Positions 45,431-53,989 are shown, counted from the stretch's first letter. The stretch is DNA of 64,000 nt from Opitutia bacterium (GCA_947453695.1 CANGHW010000018.1:1-64000), one strand, 5' to 3'. A program made the numbers and translations. Notes: a model not told the origin generated them from the sequence alone.

Positions 45431-45610
45431 AAGGACCAAGGGCTGAGGGGGAATGACCAATGACCAATGTCTAATGACTAATGACGGAACGGCGGTGGTG
45501 TCAGGACATACCGGACCGGCCCGCGAATGGGAGACGGGGGGAAGGACCAAGGACCAATGACCATGGCTGAAGGGGCCGCGCCATACGCGAAAGACACGAA
45601 AGTCGGAGCG
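45431..45610. repeat. Degenerate dispersed intergenic repeats, block B
   Basis: The same word family as block A: AATGACCAATGACCAATGTC, AAGGACCAAGGACCAATGAC and ACGCGAAAGACACGAAAG. It lies directly upstream of the 21-bp tandem array. No coding frame is supported. Confidence 0.75.
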
Positions 45611-45708
45611 CTTTGGCGTCGCCTGGAGTTTCATGGGGCGGTCGGTTGGCCGCGAAGGAGCGCCCGAGTCCTTCGGCGTGGTGACAGCTCCCGCCAGATC
45701 TCCGCCCG

Positions 45709-46042
45709 GATGCGACAGCGCGCCGCCGGTTCATGACAGACGCCCGCCGGGCCACGACAGCGTGCCGCCAGCTCACGACGGCGTGCCGCCGGGTGATGAC
45801 AGACGCGCGCCAGCTCATGTCACCGCGCCGCCGGTTCGCGACAGAAGGCCGCCAGCTCACGACAGCGCTCCGCCAGCTCACGACAACACACTGCCGGGTC
45901 CCGACAGCGTTCCGCCAGCTCGCGACAGCAAGCCGCCAGCTCACGCCAGCGAGCCGCCGGGTCGTGACAGAAGGCCGCCGGGTCACGACAGCGCGCCGCC
46001 AGCTCATGACAGCAAGCCGCCGGGTCGCGACAGATCGGTATC
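45709..46042. repeat. 21-bp tandem repeat (minisatellite), about 16 units
   Basis: Units follow a 21-bp pattern around CCGCCAGCTCACGACAGCG, alternating with CCGCCGGGTCACGACAGMR. Units diverge at a few positions, but the CCGCC and GACAG cores persist. Because 21 is a multiple of three, every frame stays open. That explains the heptad-like ORFs (plus strand PPAHDSA, minus strand SWRRAVV). No start, RBS or signal supports a real protein. Confidence 0.88.
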
Positions 46043-46477
46043 TGGCTGCGATTCAAGGCGATCTGCGCCGAGTGAATTTGGGTGGTTAAGGCGTGTGATG
46101 TCCGGGCCGGGAGGAGATCGGCCGCAGACATGCAGATTTTTTCACTTTTTTCGGAGAAATCGGCGAATCCGCGAATCTCGCCGGTAAAGAGTAGTATGAA
46201 CATCACTCTTATTCGAAGCGGCCGCGGATGCGGCGATGGCCCGGAGTTCCCGGCGAGGCTCCGCGGGCTAGGTCATAAATCTGCAGAAAAATGCCGGCAA
46301 AACGGCGGGAGCACCTTTCTCCGGTCTCGGGCCGGACTCACGCAGTCGATCGGGTCGGATCGAGGCGATCGGCCGGCACCTTTCCGCCTGCGTCAGCCGC
46401 GCCCGTTCGAACCCGGGCCGGGGGCGAAACGGTCGGCCCCGGGGCGGAAACCACTTTGTCAGTAAAACCTAGATACA
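46043..46477. other. Intergenic stretch between the minisatellite and the 252-residue gene
   Basis: About 435 bases with no convincing gene. An AT-richer patch lies near 46134-46210 (ATTTTTTCACTTTTTTCGG), possibly regulatory. ORFs here on either strand have no recognisable content. Confidence 0.4.
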
Positions 46478-47236
46478 ATGAACACCACGCAAAAGAACGA
46501 ACTCAGTATGATTACCGCGGTCCAGGCTGTCCTGGACTCGATTATGGCAACGGGCGCTCCCCCTCTCCTGGGGGAGAAGAACGCCGCGTTGAAAACCGCC
46601 CGCAGTCGCATCCTCCTCTTGAACGCCGCGCAGGAATTTCCCGCGCAGGCCACGATGCGGATGCGCGAGCAGGCCTTGCACGAGGCGAGCGATCTCGTGG
46701 CGCGGGTGTCCGCAATGGTGGTGGGCCATGCCCGCACCGAGGGACTCCTGGACCTCGAGACGATCGCGAAGCTCACGCGGAGCGAGCTCCATTCGATGCG
46801 CCGGGCGGAACGCATGACCCGGGCGCGGCGCGTGCTGGAAGCGGTGCGGGCGGTGGCGCCGGCCGTCGCTCCCTACGGGGTGACGTCCGACCTGCTGGAC
46901 GGACTGGAGGTCTCGATCGAGACGGCTTCGGGGGCGGTGGAGAGCATGGCGAAAACCATGCTCAACAAGACCACCTCCACGGAGATGCTCGCCGAGGCGT
47001 TTCAGGAGGTGCGCGAGCTCCTCCGCAACCAGATCGATCCCATCATGGGGTTGATGGAGCGCACCCGCCCGGAGGCGGTCCTGCGCTACAAGCGCGCTCG
47101 TCGAGTCTTCAACTTCGGCGGGACCCGCGGTGGGGCGGAGGACGAGGAGACGCCGGCGACGACGCCGACGACTCCCGCCAGGGAGGTTGTGACCACGCCG
47201 GTGGAAAAGCTGCCGGTGGAAAAGCAGGCGGCGTAA
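46478..47236 (+). CDS. Hypothetical helical protein (252 residues)
   Basis: MNTTQKNELSMITAVQAVLD opens a soluble, mostly helical protein with no signal peptide or membrane helix. The central part is Ala/Arg/Glu-rich (RMTRARRVLEAVRAVAPAVA, EMLAEAFQEVRELLRNQIDP). The tail is acidic, then Thr/Pro-rich (EDEETPATTPTTPAREVVTT). No family is recognised. The gene is clearly real from codon texture and its own terminator at 47292. It stands alone between a minisatellite and repeat block C. Confidence 0.8.
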   Translation: MNTTQKNELSMITAVQAVLDSIMATGAPPLLGEKNAALKTARSRILLLNAAQEFPAQATMRMREQALHEASDLVARVSAMVVGHARTEGLLDLETIAKLTRSELHSMRRAERMTRARRVLEAVRAVAPAVAPYGVTSDLLDGLEVSIETASGAVESMAKTMLNKTTSTEMLAEAFQEVRELLRNQIDPIMGLMERTRPEAVLRYKRARRVFNFGGTRGGAEDEETPATTPTTPAREVVTTPVEKLPVEKQAA

Positions 47237-47291
47237 GCTGCCGGGGAGTCACGTCCACGGCCACGGGGCTGGGGCGGTTGGGGTAAGGCGA

Positions 47292-47322
47292 AGCGCCGCA
47301 CGAGTATGTGCGGCGCTTTTTT
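47292..47322 (+). terminator. Terminator after the 252-residue hypothetical gene
   Basis: A perfect 10-bp stem AGCGCCGCAC/GTGCGGCGCT with loop GAGTAT, followed directly by T5. It lies 55 bases past the stop codon. Confidence 0.9.
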
Positions 47323-47340
47323 GTGGAGGCGCGGGGCGAG

Positions 47341-47580
47341 GGCGAGGGGCGATGGGCGCGGGGCGATGGGAGATGGGCGAGGGAGGAAAGGACCAATGAC
47401 CAATGTCTAATGTCGGACGTGTGCCCGCGAATGATGCGAATGGGACGCGAATGGCGGATGGCACGGAGGCGGAAACACGAAATACACGAAACCGATGAGC
47501 CCACGGAACACGCGGAAAAGGGACGGGCCGAAGGCGAAGGGGGGAAGGATCAAGGGCCAATGATCAAGGTCCAATCCCGA
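47341..47580. repeat. Degenerate dispersed intergenic repeats, block C
   Basis: This block contains GGGGCGATGGGAGATGGGCG, AAAGGACCAATGACCAATGT, CGCGAATGATGCGAATGGGA and AACACGAAATACACGAAACC, the same word families as blocks A and B. The bases from here to the phosphopantetheinyl transferase start (47581-47913) show no supported gene. Confidence 0.75.
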
Positions 47581-47913
47581 GATTGGGGCGGCCTGGCCAA
47601 AACGGGCGGCTCCTGGACGTCGCGTTACAATGGTCGACACTCACTTCGCCGCAGTTGGATTCTGTGCTGCCGCAAACGGTCCCGGTTGGTGCCAGTCCTT
47701 GACGGCTCGAAACCGGCTTTCGTCGTCCACCCTCGCTCGACTTCGGCGTTCGGGTTAAGCGACACCAGCGAGTTTGGGTTGCGCATGTCACGTCCCATTC
47801 CGGCGCACTGGCGTTCCTTGGGCCTTGGTTTGGCACACAGGTTCGCTTCCGGAATTTGTGGTGTGGATCATTCGGTGGTTTGCCATCGGCGGATCTGCGC
47901 CGCACTCTGGTTT

Positions 47914-48675
47914 ATGCATCGAGATGCCGGCTTGGACGCGATTGGTTGGACTCCGCTGACGGCGGCTTCTGCATTCACGCTGCCGCCCGACGAATTGCAT
48001 GTGTGGCGGGTGTCAGTTGATCGAGTGGGAGTGAAACTAGAGGAATGGAAAGCGCTTTTGACCGCGCGTGAGCAGGCGCGGCTGGAGCGGTTTCATTTCG
48101 CTAAGGACGCGCGGCGTGAGTTGGTGAGTCGTGGGGCCTTGCGCTGGCTTTTGCAGAGCTACTTGGGCCGTTCGTTGGCGGGAGAGGAGTTTGCGATCGA
48201 AGGAAAAGGTAAGCCGGTCTTGCGGGTAGGCTCGTCCGACGACCGCTTGGAGTTCAATAGTTCGCATTCAGGAGATTGGGTCCTTTTGGGGTTCTCGCAC
48301 GGACGGTCATTGGGGGTCGATCTTGAGCGTTGGCGCGAGATCGACGGTGAATCGATCGTGCGCGACTATTTCTCGCCGGCGGAATTCGCGGCGTGGAAGA
48401 ACGTTCCGACGTCGTCTCAAACCCGTTTTTTCTTTGACGGATGGACGCGCAAAGAAGCCTACCTCAAAGCGCTGGGCGTGGGATTGGCCAAGCCACTGGC
48501 CAGTTTTGAGGTAGCTCTCTCCGGGGAGGCTTCGTCATCGCTGATCACCGACAGCGAAGATGAACTCGCGAGCGAGCGGTGGCAGTGGTGCGATCTCGCC
48601 GTGGCAGCAGGTTACTCCGCTGCTGCGGTGGTGCGGCGGGGAATTACCCGTGTGCGCCAGTTTGAGCTGGTCTGA
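47914..48675 (+). CDS. 4'-phosphopantetheinyl transferase (Sfp type)
   Basis: About 253 residues; the ATG at 47914 is chosen because the family-like region DELHVWRVSVDRVGVKLEEW begins soon after, but the start is uncertain. Sfp-type motifs are present: FNSSHSGDWVLLGFS, the Mg2+ motif GVDLERW, FSPAEFAAW, and the catalytic GWTRKEAYLKALGVGLA (W-x2-KEA-x3-K). It transfers phosphopantetheine from CoA to carrier-protein serines, here presumably the T domain of the NRPS at 57620 and the carrier domain after the acyl-AMP ligase. It is convergent with the DUF697 gene at 48710. Confidence 0.92.
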   Translation: MHRDAGLDAIGWTPLTAASAFTLPPDELHVWRVSVDRVGVKLEEWKALLTAREQARLERFHFAKDARRELVSRGALRWLLQSYLGRSLAGEEFAIEGKGKPVLRVGSSDDRLEFNSSHSGDWVLLGFSHGRSLGVDLERWREIDGESIVRDYFSPAEFAAWKNVPTSSQTRFFFDGWTRKEAYLKALGVGLAKPLASFEVALSGEASSSLITDSEDELASERWQWCDLAVAAGYSAAAVVRRGITRVRQFELV

Positions 48676-48709
48676 TCCGCGGCGCGGGAAGCGCGGCGCG
48701 GACGAATGA

Positions 48710-49276
48710 TCATCGCCCAACGCCGTTCGTCGGCACCGTCGTGGCTACAATGTCGATCACGGGACTGGGACGAGGGGACCCAAAACCGAGTTTGGCCGTG
48801 AGTTCCTGGCGGAAGGCGCTCCAGTCGAAGTTCAGATACGAACCGCCCTTTTCCGAGTGCCGGACGAAGGACTGGCCGAGCAGGGTGGTGTATCCGGCCA
48901 TCAACAACGGACCGGTGAACAGGCGAAGCGGTAGTGCGAGCCACGGCACGGTGGCATTAAGAAAGTCTCGCACGGCACGGGTGATGGGATTCTGCGACAA
49001 ATAGTAGTTGAGTAAGCCGCCCGCCGCCGAGGCGAGCAGCGCCCGTCCGGCGTCGTGGGAGAAGGGCACCCCGTAGAGGCGGGAAATATCGCTCAGCATG
49101 TCGAGCTGCACGCTGGTGACGGCGATGCTGCCGGCCACGGGCAGGGGAATCATGCTGGCAGCGGCGCAAAGTGCCGCGTGGTGCCGGATAATCTTCTGGG
49201 CCTGACGGGAAAGCTCAGGGGTGGGGAGCCTCACGGAAGGTTGGGCCGAGGCGGGCGGCGCGGATGCGGCGGTCAT
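48710..49276 (-). CDS. DUF697-family membrane protein, copy 1 (divergent)
   Basis: A 188-residue protein from the ATG at 49276; the longer track start adds an Arg-rich tail. The core shares the DUF697 pattern with the two copies upstream: CAAASMIPLPVAGSIAVTSV, QLDMLSDISRLYGVPFSHDA, GRALLASAAGGLLNYYL, then a second hydrophobic segment (FTGPLLMAGYTTLLGQSF) and HSEKGGSYLNFDW. The Gly-rich middle of the other copies is replaced here by a less regular stretch. DUF697 domains occur in YcjF and in GTPase-associated proteins; their function is poorly known. It is the last gene of the minus-strand ParA/DUF697 run, 19 bases after copy 2. Confidence 0.75.
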   Translation of the reverse strand: MTAASAPPASAQPSVRLPTPELSRQAQKIIRHHAALCAAASMIPLPVAGSIAVTSVQLDMLSDISRLYGVPFSHDAGRALLASAAGGLLNYYLSQNPITRAVRDFLNATVPWLALPLRLFTGPLLMAGYTTLLGQSFVRHSEKGGSYLNFDWSAFRQELTAKLGFGSPRPSPVIDIVATTVPTNGVGR

Positions 49277-49295
49277 CGGTTCGTAACAGGGCGGT

Positions 49296-49961
49296 TTACA
49301 ACGACCGAACGAAAGCCTTGCCCTCTTCGACTTTGGCGAAAAACGCCTGGCGCATGGCGGGGGCGTCAAAATTCAGGAGATTTCCTCCCGATTCGAAATG
49401 AGAAATGAGGATGCGACCAGTCGCATAGGTGACTGCGCCGGCCATCAAAGGTATAGTCGTGGCGCCGAAAAACGTGCCGACACCCGGAATGGCTTTGGCT
49501 GCGCTGCCGAGTGCTCCGGCGGCCATGGTCCACGAGCCAACTCCGCCGACCAGTGCGACGACAATATTGCGCGCAAGGTGATGGGAAAAATCGACGCCGT
49601 ATAACTGCGAAAGTTCGGAGATCAGCTTAAGTTGGACTCCGGAGATGGCGGCGACATCGAAAAAAGGCAGAGGGACCATGCCGGCGCCGAGTGCATACGG
49701 GATATGGCGCTTCAGGATTTCGTCGGCGGCGGCCGCGCGTCCCGCCGTGTCGAGAGGGACGTGCGCGCTGACGGGGGGAACGGGTTGCGCCATGAAACTC
49801 GGTTCGCCGGGCGTGCTGTCGGGCTCAGCCGGCTTCGCGGCGGACGAAATCGTCGGTTCGGTGGGGGCAGGACCTGTTTCGGGCGGCGTTTCGACCGTGT
49901 GCTGGTCGAGGGATTGACTGAGCTTGTTGAGCAGCTTGTCGCTCTTTTTGATCCGTGGCAT
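49296..49961 (-). CDS. DUF697-family membrane protein, copy 2
   Basis: A 221-residue protein. The first 75 residues are a disordered, Pro/Thr/Glu-rich extension starting MPRIKKSDKLLNKLSQSLDQ. Then comes the DUF697 core: YALGAGMVPLPFFDVAAISG, VQLKLISELSQLYGVDFSHH, LVGGVGSWTMAAGALGSA, IPGVGTFFGATTIPLMAGAV, HFESGGNLLNFD. It is strikingly close in order and motifs to copy 3. The hydrophobic Gly-rich hairpins suggest membrane insertion. It starts three bases after the ParA-like gene's stop, so the two are surely co-translated. Confidence 0.82.
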   Translation of the reverse strand: MPRIKKSDKLLNKLSQSLDQHTVETPPETGPAPTEPTISSAAKPAEPDSTPGEPSFMAQPVPPVSAHVPLDTAGRAAAADEILKRHIPYALGAGMVPLPFFDVAAISGVQLKLISELSQLYGVDFSHHLARNIVVALVGGVGSWTMAAGALGSAAKAIPGVGTFFGATTIPLMAGAVTYATGRILISHFESGGNLLNFDAPAMRQAFFAKVEEGKAFVRSL

Positions 49962-49964
49962 AAA

Positions 49965-50534
49965 TTAGGACTGAAGTGCGGCGAGTTCGAGAGCGACGTG
50001 CAAGAGTTCTTCACGACTCTCGCTGTCAAGTGCGCGCCAACCGAGGAGGGCGGCGTGTTGAAAGGCTTGTCGTCGGCTCACGTGGGTCGCGAGTGGGGTC
50101 AGGCCGATGCGTTGCGCGAGCGATGCGAGGTCTTTCCCGAGGACCGTGCGCGATTGGACCTGATTGAACAGCACACGGGCGTGGCATCCCGGTCGGAGAT
50201 GAGCCCGGATCACCGCAACGCTGTCTTGAGAGGTCCAGAGGTCCGCCGGTGAAGGCGAACTCACGAGAAGCGCGCAATCGGCTTCGGCCAGCGATTGGAG
50301 CAGGAGGGGGGAATCCAGCTGCGGCGGTGTATCGATAACTTGAAGGCGGTAGTCGCCTCCGGGCTGCGCCAGTTCCACGTCGTGCGTCTCACTAATCCAG
50401 CGCGTCGCAGTGCCCTGGGGGTCGCGATCCAATAGAGCGACGCGGTGCCCGGCTTTTTGAAAGGCGACCGCGAGCAGCACAGCCAAAGTGGTCTTGCCGG
50501 CGCCGCCTTTTCCATTGCAAACCGTGATTTTCAC
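49965..50534 (-). CDS. ParA/MinD-like ATPase
   Basis: A 189-residue short ParA-family ATPase. The deviant Walker A is NGKGGAGKTTLAVLLAV, with the signature lysine KGG; the A' region is ALLDRDPQGTATRWI, and Walker B is LQVIDTPPQLDSPLLL. There is no N-terminal DNA-binding domain and no ParB neighbour. Such small ParA proteins ('orphan ParA', as with McdA or ParC/PpfA) position cellular cargoes by cycling on the nucleoid or membrane. Its immediate neighbours are DUF697 membrane proteins, which could be cargo or adaptor. It is not a chromosome-partition ParA by context. Confidence 0.88.
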   Translation of the reverse strand: MKITVCNGKGGAGKTTLAVLLAVAFQKAGHRVALLDRDPQGTATRWISETHDVELAQPGGDYRLQVIDTPPQLDSPLLLQSLAEADCALLVSSPSPADLWTSQDSVAVIRAHLRPGCHARVLFNQVQSRTVLGKDLASLAQRIGLTPLATHVSRRQAFQHAALLGWRALDSESREELLHVALELAALQS

Positions 50535-50564
50535 AGGGAACGGTCAGAACAGAAGAGAGGGCAC

Positions 50565-50593
50565 AAAAAAACTCCCGGGATTTCCCGGGAGTT
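50565..50593 (-). terminator. Terminator after the small membrane protein gene
   Basis: AACTCCCGGGA-TT-TCCCGGGAGTT is a perfect 11-bp inverted repeat followed on the minus strand by a U run (plus-strand A7). It lies just past the 50611-50814 gene and before the ParA-like gene, so readthrough may be limited and ParA may have its own promoter. Confidence 0.85.
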
Positions 50594-50610
50594 TGAGGAG
50601 AGTAGGCGAT

Positions 50611-50814
50611 TTAGACGACGGCTGCAGTGCCGCTGGCCGTGGAGCCGGAGGCGAGCGTTGCACGTTTGTCGGAGGCGAAAACAATCACGAGTCCGACGAC
50701 CGGCGTGAAGATGAGGGAGCAGAAGAAATTGCCCCAGAAGCCGAATTTGCGATCCTTGCCAATGTAGGCAACGAGGGCGACCAAGATCAGGTAGGGAAGC
50801 AGTTTAACGAGCAT
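50611..50814 (-). CDS. Small two-helix membrane protein
   Basis: A 67-residue protein: MLVKLLPYLILVALVAYIGK, a short basic loop DRKFGFWGNFFC, then a second helix SLIFTPVVGLVIVFAS and a Ser/Ala/Thr-rich tail. The central GKxRKFGFWGNFF...FTPVVGL pattern recalls small proteins of unknown function found in several phyla. It lies between DUF697 copy 3 (44 bases upstream) and a terminator, on the same strand as the ParA/DUF697 set. Confidence 0.75.
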   Translation of the reverse strand: MLVKLLPYLILVALVAYIGKDRKFGFWGNFFCSLIFTPVVGLVIVFASDKRATLASGSTASGTAAVV

Positions 50815-50858
50815 GGGTGGGATGGATTGACGGTTGGTTTATGTGATCTGAGGGATAA

Positions 50859-51371
50859 TTAGAAATCGACCGCTTTGGAGACCTTGGCGTCGAGATTGCG
50901 GGCCAACGTTGCGACGCGGGTCTTTCCTTCGGCGAACTTCTCATCGAACACCTTTTTGGCCTCGACCGAATTAAAGGTGAGGAAGGTGCCGCCGGATTCG
51001 AAATGTTGCGTAAAGACTTTGCCGATCGCATACGTCGTGGCGCCAGCGATCAAAGGCAGTGTGGTGGCGCCCAATATCGCACCGAAACCGGGGATGCCTT
51101 TGATCACGCTACCCAGTGTGCCTGCTGCGACCGCCGTAGAGCCCACTCCGCCGAGCAGGGAGGCAATGACAGACCTGCCTGCATTTTCGGAAAACTCCAC
51201 GCCGTAGACCTGTGAGATCTCGGAGAGCATCTTGACTTGGATGCCGCCAATTAGTGCAGCATCGGCGATCGGAATCGGAACGAGACCGGCGCCCAGTGAC
51301 CACGGCAGGTATTTATTAATGATGGCCTCGGCACGGACTTGTTTGCTCGGCTCGGTTTGGGTCTCAGTCAT
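50859..51371 (-). CDS. DUF697-family membrane protein, copy 3
   Basis: A 170-residue protein with a short polar N-terminus (MTETQTEPSKQVRAEAIINK) and a full DUF697 core: SLGAGLVPIPIADAALIGG, IQVKMLSEISQVYGVEFSEN, ASLLGGVGSTAVAAGTLGSV, IPGFGAILGATTLPLIAGAT, HFESGGTFLTF. A charged helical tail follows (EGKTRVATLARNLDAKVSKA). It is the most upstream gene of the minus-strand set and the closest match to copy 2. The membrane-hairpin topology is inferred from hydrophobicity. Confidence 0.85.
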   Translation of the reverse strand: MTETQTEPSKQVRAEAIINKYLPWSLGAGLVPIPIADAALIGGIQVKMLSEISQVYGVEFSENAGRSVIASLLGGVGSTAVAAGTLGSVIKGIPGFGAILGATTLPLIAGATTYAIGKVFTQHFESGGTFLTFNSVEAKKVFDEKFAEGKTRVATLARNLDAKVSKAVDF

Positions 51372-51459
51372 GTTGGTGGACTCCGATTATTTTAGACGAA
51401 TAGTTCGGATAGTAAGGATTTGGGTGTTCTGATCCCAGGCAAGAAAAAACTTATACCGC

Positions 51460-52233
51460 TCAGTCACTTTCCTGTTTAAGCAATCTCAAGAATTTCGCTA
51501 CGCACGCGACTACATCCGGTGCCTGGGTTTGCAGAAAAAAGTGGCCGCCGGGGAAAAACTCCGAAGTGAAGCCGCCGGTGGCGTGCAATTGCCATGCGAG
51601 CAATTCGGCGCGCAGAACGTGGCGATCGTCTTCGCCGCCGAGAGCGAGCAGGGGGAGTGAGAGCTTTGGCTCCTCAGTGGGGCGATAGGTTTCGTAGGCC
51701 GTCAGGTCTGCGCGTAAGGCCGGCAGAAACAAGGCCAGGAACTCGGGGTTCGCGCGCACGGCTGCCGGAATCCCGCCGTAACGTTGATCGACTTCAGCGA
51801 CGAGTTGGTCGTCCGCGAGTCGGTGAAGATCGGTTTCGCGACGCGGGGTTCCGGGCGCCCGCGCACCGCTGACGATCAGACCGGCCGGTCCGGGCAAGCC
51901 CCGAGCGCGGAGCGCACGAGCGACTTCGAAGGCCAGTAGAGCGCCAAAGCTGTGGCCGCAGAATACGAAGGTCTGGTCGGGATACGGTGCCAGCTCGTCG
52001 GCGAGTGCCGAGGTCAAGTGATGCACCGCGCTGAGCGGAGTTTCGGCGAGCCGGTTCTCGCGACCCGGCAGCCGAACCGCCACCACCTCAGCCGCGGTGG
52101 CAAGGTGAGCAGACCAGTTGTGCCACGCGGCGGCTCCACCGCCCGCGAACGGGAAGCACCAAAGCCGCACAGGCACGGCGCTGTTGGGGCGTGGGCAACT
52201 GAGCCACTTGCTGGGGGCGAGAGGAAGTAGCAT
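51460..52233 (-). CDS. Type II thioesterase (NRPS editing)
   Basis: A 257-residue alpha/beta hydrolase of the GrsT/TEII family. LWCFPFAGGGAAAWHNWSAH is the family opening, and the nucleophile Ser is in FVFCGHSFGALLAFEVARAL. The acid is in LALGGEDDRHV, and the catalytic His is in FFPGGHFFLQ. TEII enzymes free stalled or mis-primed carrier proteins in NRPS lines, matching the NRPS at 57620. It follows the MbtH-like gene by 14 bases on the same strand. Confidence 0.92.
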   Translation of the reverse strand: MLLPLAPSKWLSCPRPNSAVPVRLWCFPFAGGGAAAWHNWSAHLATAAEVVAVRLPGRENRLAETPLSAVHHLTSALADELAPYPDQTFVFCGHSFGALLAFEVARALRARGLPGPAGLIVSGARAPGTPRRETDLHRLADDQLVAEVDQRYGGIPAAVRANPEFLALFLPALRADLTAYETYRPTEEPKLSLPLLALGGEDDRHVLRAELLAWQLHATGGFTSEFFPGGHFFLQTQAPDVVACVAKFLRLLKQESD

Positions 52234-52247
52234 TGAGCCCGAGACGA

Positions 52248-52466
52248 CTACCGACGTGCGTCGGCTGCCATTTTTTGGCGCAGGCTAAGGGGGCGCATGT
52301 CCGTCCATACTTCCTTGATGTAGGCGAGGCACTCCTCCTTCGAACCAGATTTTCCAGCGTCACGCCAGCCCGGCGGATTGTCGCGATAGGACGGCCAGAT
52401 TGAGTATTGCTCTTCGTGATTGAGGACGACTTTGAAAATCTCGGGCGTGATTTCGGTAGGGTTCAT
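52248..52466 (-). CDS. MbtH-like NRPS accessory protein
   Basis: A 72-residue protein from the ATG at 52466 ([20 protein letters not shown]). All hallmark residues are seen: [20 protein letters not shown], with the S-x-WP and P-x-GW cores, and [19 protein letters not shown]. MbtH proteins bind adenylation domains and are often essential for their folding or activity. The NRPS A domain at 57620 is the likely partner. The gene precedes the thioesterase by 14 bases. The track start at 52658 is not family-like. Confidence 0.95.
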   Translation of the reverse strand: MNPTEITPEIFKVVLNHEEQYSIWPSYRDNPPGWRDAGKSGSKEECLAYIKEVWTDMRPLSLRQKMAADARR

Positions 52467-52614
52467 GGAGGACGGCCTAGGGCGGCGGGCAATTTCGAGG
52501 GTGTCGATATGCGGCGCGGGACTGAGGTGGCCAGCACAAACTGTCGCCGCCTTGACATGGTTTGGCCGCTGTCGGCATATCACTGCAAACGAGCGGAGGG
52601 ATCCTTCGCTATTC

Positions 52615-53952
52615 ATGAAAACAGCCACCCGCCATCTTCTCGAGTTTCTGTTGGTCATCGCGTTGGCGGTGTCGCTATGTTTTGCTTGGTGGCACTGGTC
52701 GCGTCCGGTGCTGAGGTTATATATCTGGAATGATTATATTTACCCCGACGTGATCGCCGATTTCGAAAATGAATTTAATGTGCGAGTTGAGGTTAAGAAC
52801 TACCGCAGCAACGAGGAAATGTTGGCTCGGGTGAAGGTAAGTTGGAACGAATTCGATGTGATTATGCCATCGAATCACCTTGTGCGGGGGATGCGGCGGC
52901 AAGGTTTGCTGGCCAGGCTCTCAGGCAGCGTGCTGGAGAACAGGAGCCGGATCGATCCGAGGTATTTTGACGGGCCCAAGCAAGCCGCGCAGGCCGTGAA
53001 AGACGCGAAAGCGGCGAAAGCCGCAGCCGCGAAAGCCGCGAAAGGCCAGAAGGCTTCGTTGCTGCAGGCCGCCATGGAACCGGGTGCGAATTCCGAAGCA
53101 CCGCAGGAGAGTGCGGTTGATCTCGGGCGCGACGAAGATTATGCCCTGCCCTATCTTTGGAATTGTTTGGGGATTGGATATTCGAAAACGGAGTTTCCGG
53201 GGACGAAAACGGACGATAAGCCTCTGCCGCCCCAGACTTGGAGAGATTTTTTTTCCAACGAGGTAGGGTCGAAGTTCGGTCAACGCCGAATGTTGACAGC
53301 GGAGAAACGCGAGTTGGTTGGACTCGCTTTGATTGCGTCGGGAAAGTCGCCCAATTCGATCGACCGAGCGGAGATCAGGGAGGCCGGTCGCCTTTTGAAA
53401 CCGCAAGTGCTAGCGGACAAGCCGCGCCTCGTATGGGATGACGGTGGCCAGCAACTGCAAAACGGCTCGGGAGTTTTGTTGCAGACCTGGGCTCCCGAGA
53501 TTACGCGGCTGATCGCAGACGTTCCTGCAGGCGTAGCAGGTGACCGGTCGTGGGTGGCCAAGAATTGGCAGCGAGCCGAGAATTGGGTGTCACGCTTGTT
53601 TGTCTCCGCGGAACAGGAAGCGATTCTGCACCCCGAGATTGGCTACAAGCTGCCGGAAGATGGGTCGATCATCACGATCGATACGTTGGCTATTCCGGCC
53701 TCGTCCGGCAATCAGGTGCTCGCACAGGAGTTCATTAATTTCCTGCTGAGGAAAGAGATCGCAAAACGGGTCACAAGGGATAGCTTCTACGGCAATACGC
53801 TTCTGGCCGGGGTGGATGAATCATTGAAAAACACGCCTTCCTATATGGTGCCGGCGAAGACAAACTACCTCGTCGATGTAGACGATGCGCAGCTCTACTA
53901 TGACGGAGTTTGGGCGGAATTTACGCGGATAATGAACGATAGTAACCGCTAG
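52615..53952 (+). CDS. PotD-like extracytoplasmic solute-binding protein, membrane anchored
   Basis: A 445-residue protein. An N-terminal helix ([20 protein letters not shown]) without a clear cleavage site suggests a membrane anchor. The binding-protein fold follows: [20 protein letters not shown] (the polyamine-binding protein opening), [60 protein letters not shown]. An unusual Lys/Ala-rich insert ([15 protein letters not shown]) lies near residue 130. PotD homologues bind spermidine or putrescine for an ABC importer, but no permease or ATPase genes are present. It may be a sensor or orphan binding protein. It is plus strand within an otherwise mostly minus-strand cluster. Confidence 0.8.
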   Translation: MKTATRHLLEFLLVIALAVSLCFAWWHWSRPVLRLYIWNDYIYPDVIADFENEFNVRVEVKNYRSNEEMLARVKVSWNEFDVIMPSNHLVRGMRRQGLLARLSGSVLENRSRIDPRYFDGPKQAAQAVKDAKAAKAAAAKAAKGQKASLLQAAMEPGANSEAPQESAVDLGRDEDYALPYLWNCLGIGYSKTEFPGTKTDDKPLPPQTWRDFFSNEVGSKFGQRRMLTAEKRELVGLALIASGKSPNSIDRAEIREAGRLLKPQVLADKPRLVWDDGGQQLQNGSGVLLQTWAPEITRLIADVPAGVAGDRSWVAKNWQRAENWVSRLFVSAEQEAILHPEIGYKLPEDGSIITIDTLAIPASSGNQVLAQEFINFLLRKEIAKRVTRDSFYGNTLLAGVDESLKNTPSYMVPAKTNYLVDVDDAQLYYDGVWAEFTRIMNDSNR

Positions 53953-53989
53953 CTCCGGGTGCGGCAATCCAGTGCTGGTCCGATGGGGT

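Noticed and set aside
44948-45634. 228-residue minus-strand ORF with HWSLV strings
   Set aside because: It arises from degenerate GACCAATGACC-type repeats and overlaps the EF-hand gene in another frame.
45501-46007. Minus-strand ORF with SWRRAVV-type heptads, possible repeat protein
   Set aside because: It is explained by a 21-bp tandem DNA repeat that keeps every frame open. There is no RBS or signal, and the other strands give equally regular peptides.
45709-46042. CRISPR array
   Set aside because: Units are directly adjacent with no unique spacers, there is no palindromic repeat of typical length, and no cas genes occur nearby.
49965-50534. Chromosome partition ParA
   Set aside because: There is no ParB or parS-like site, the protein is short, and the neighbours are DUF697 membrane proteins and NRPS genes.
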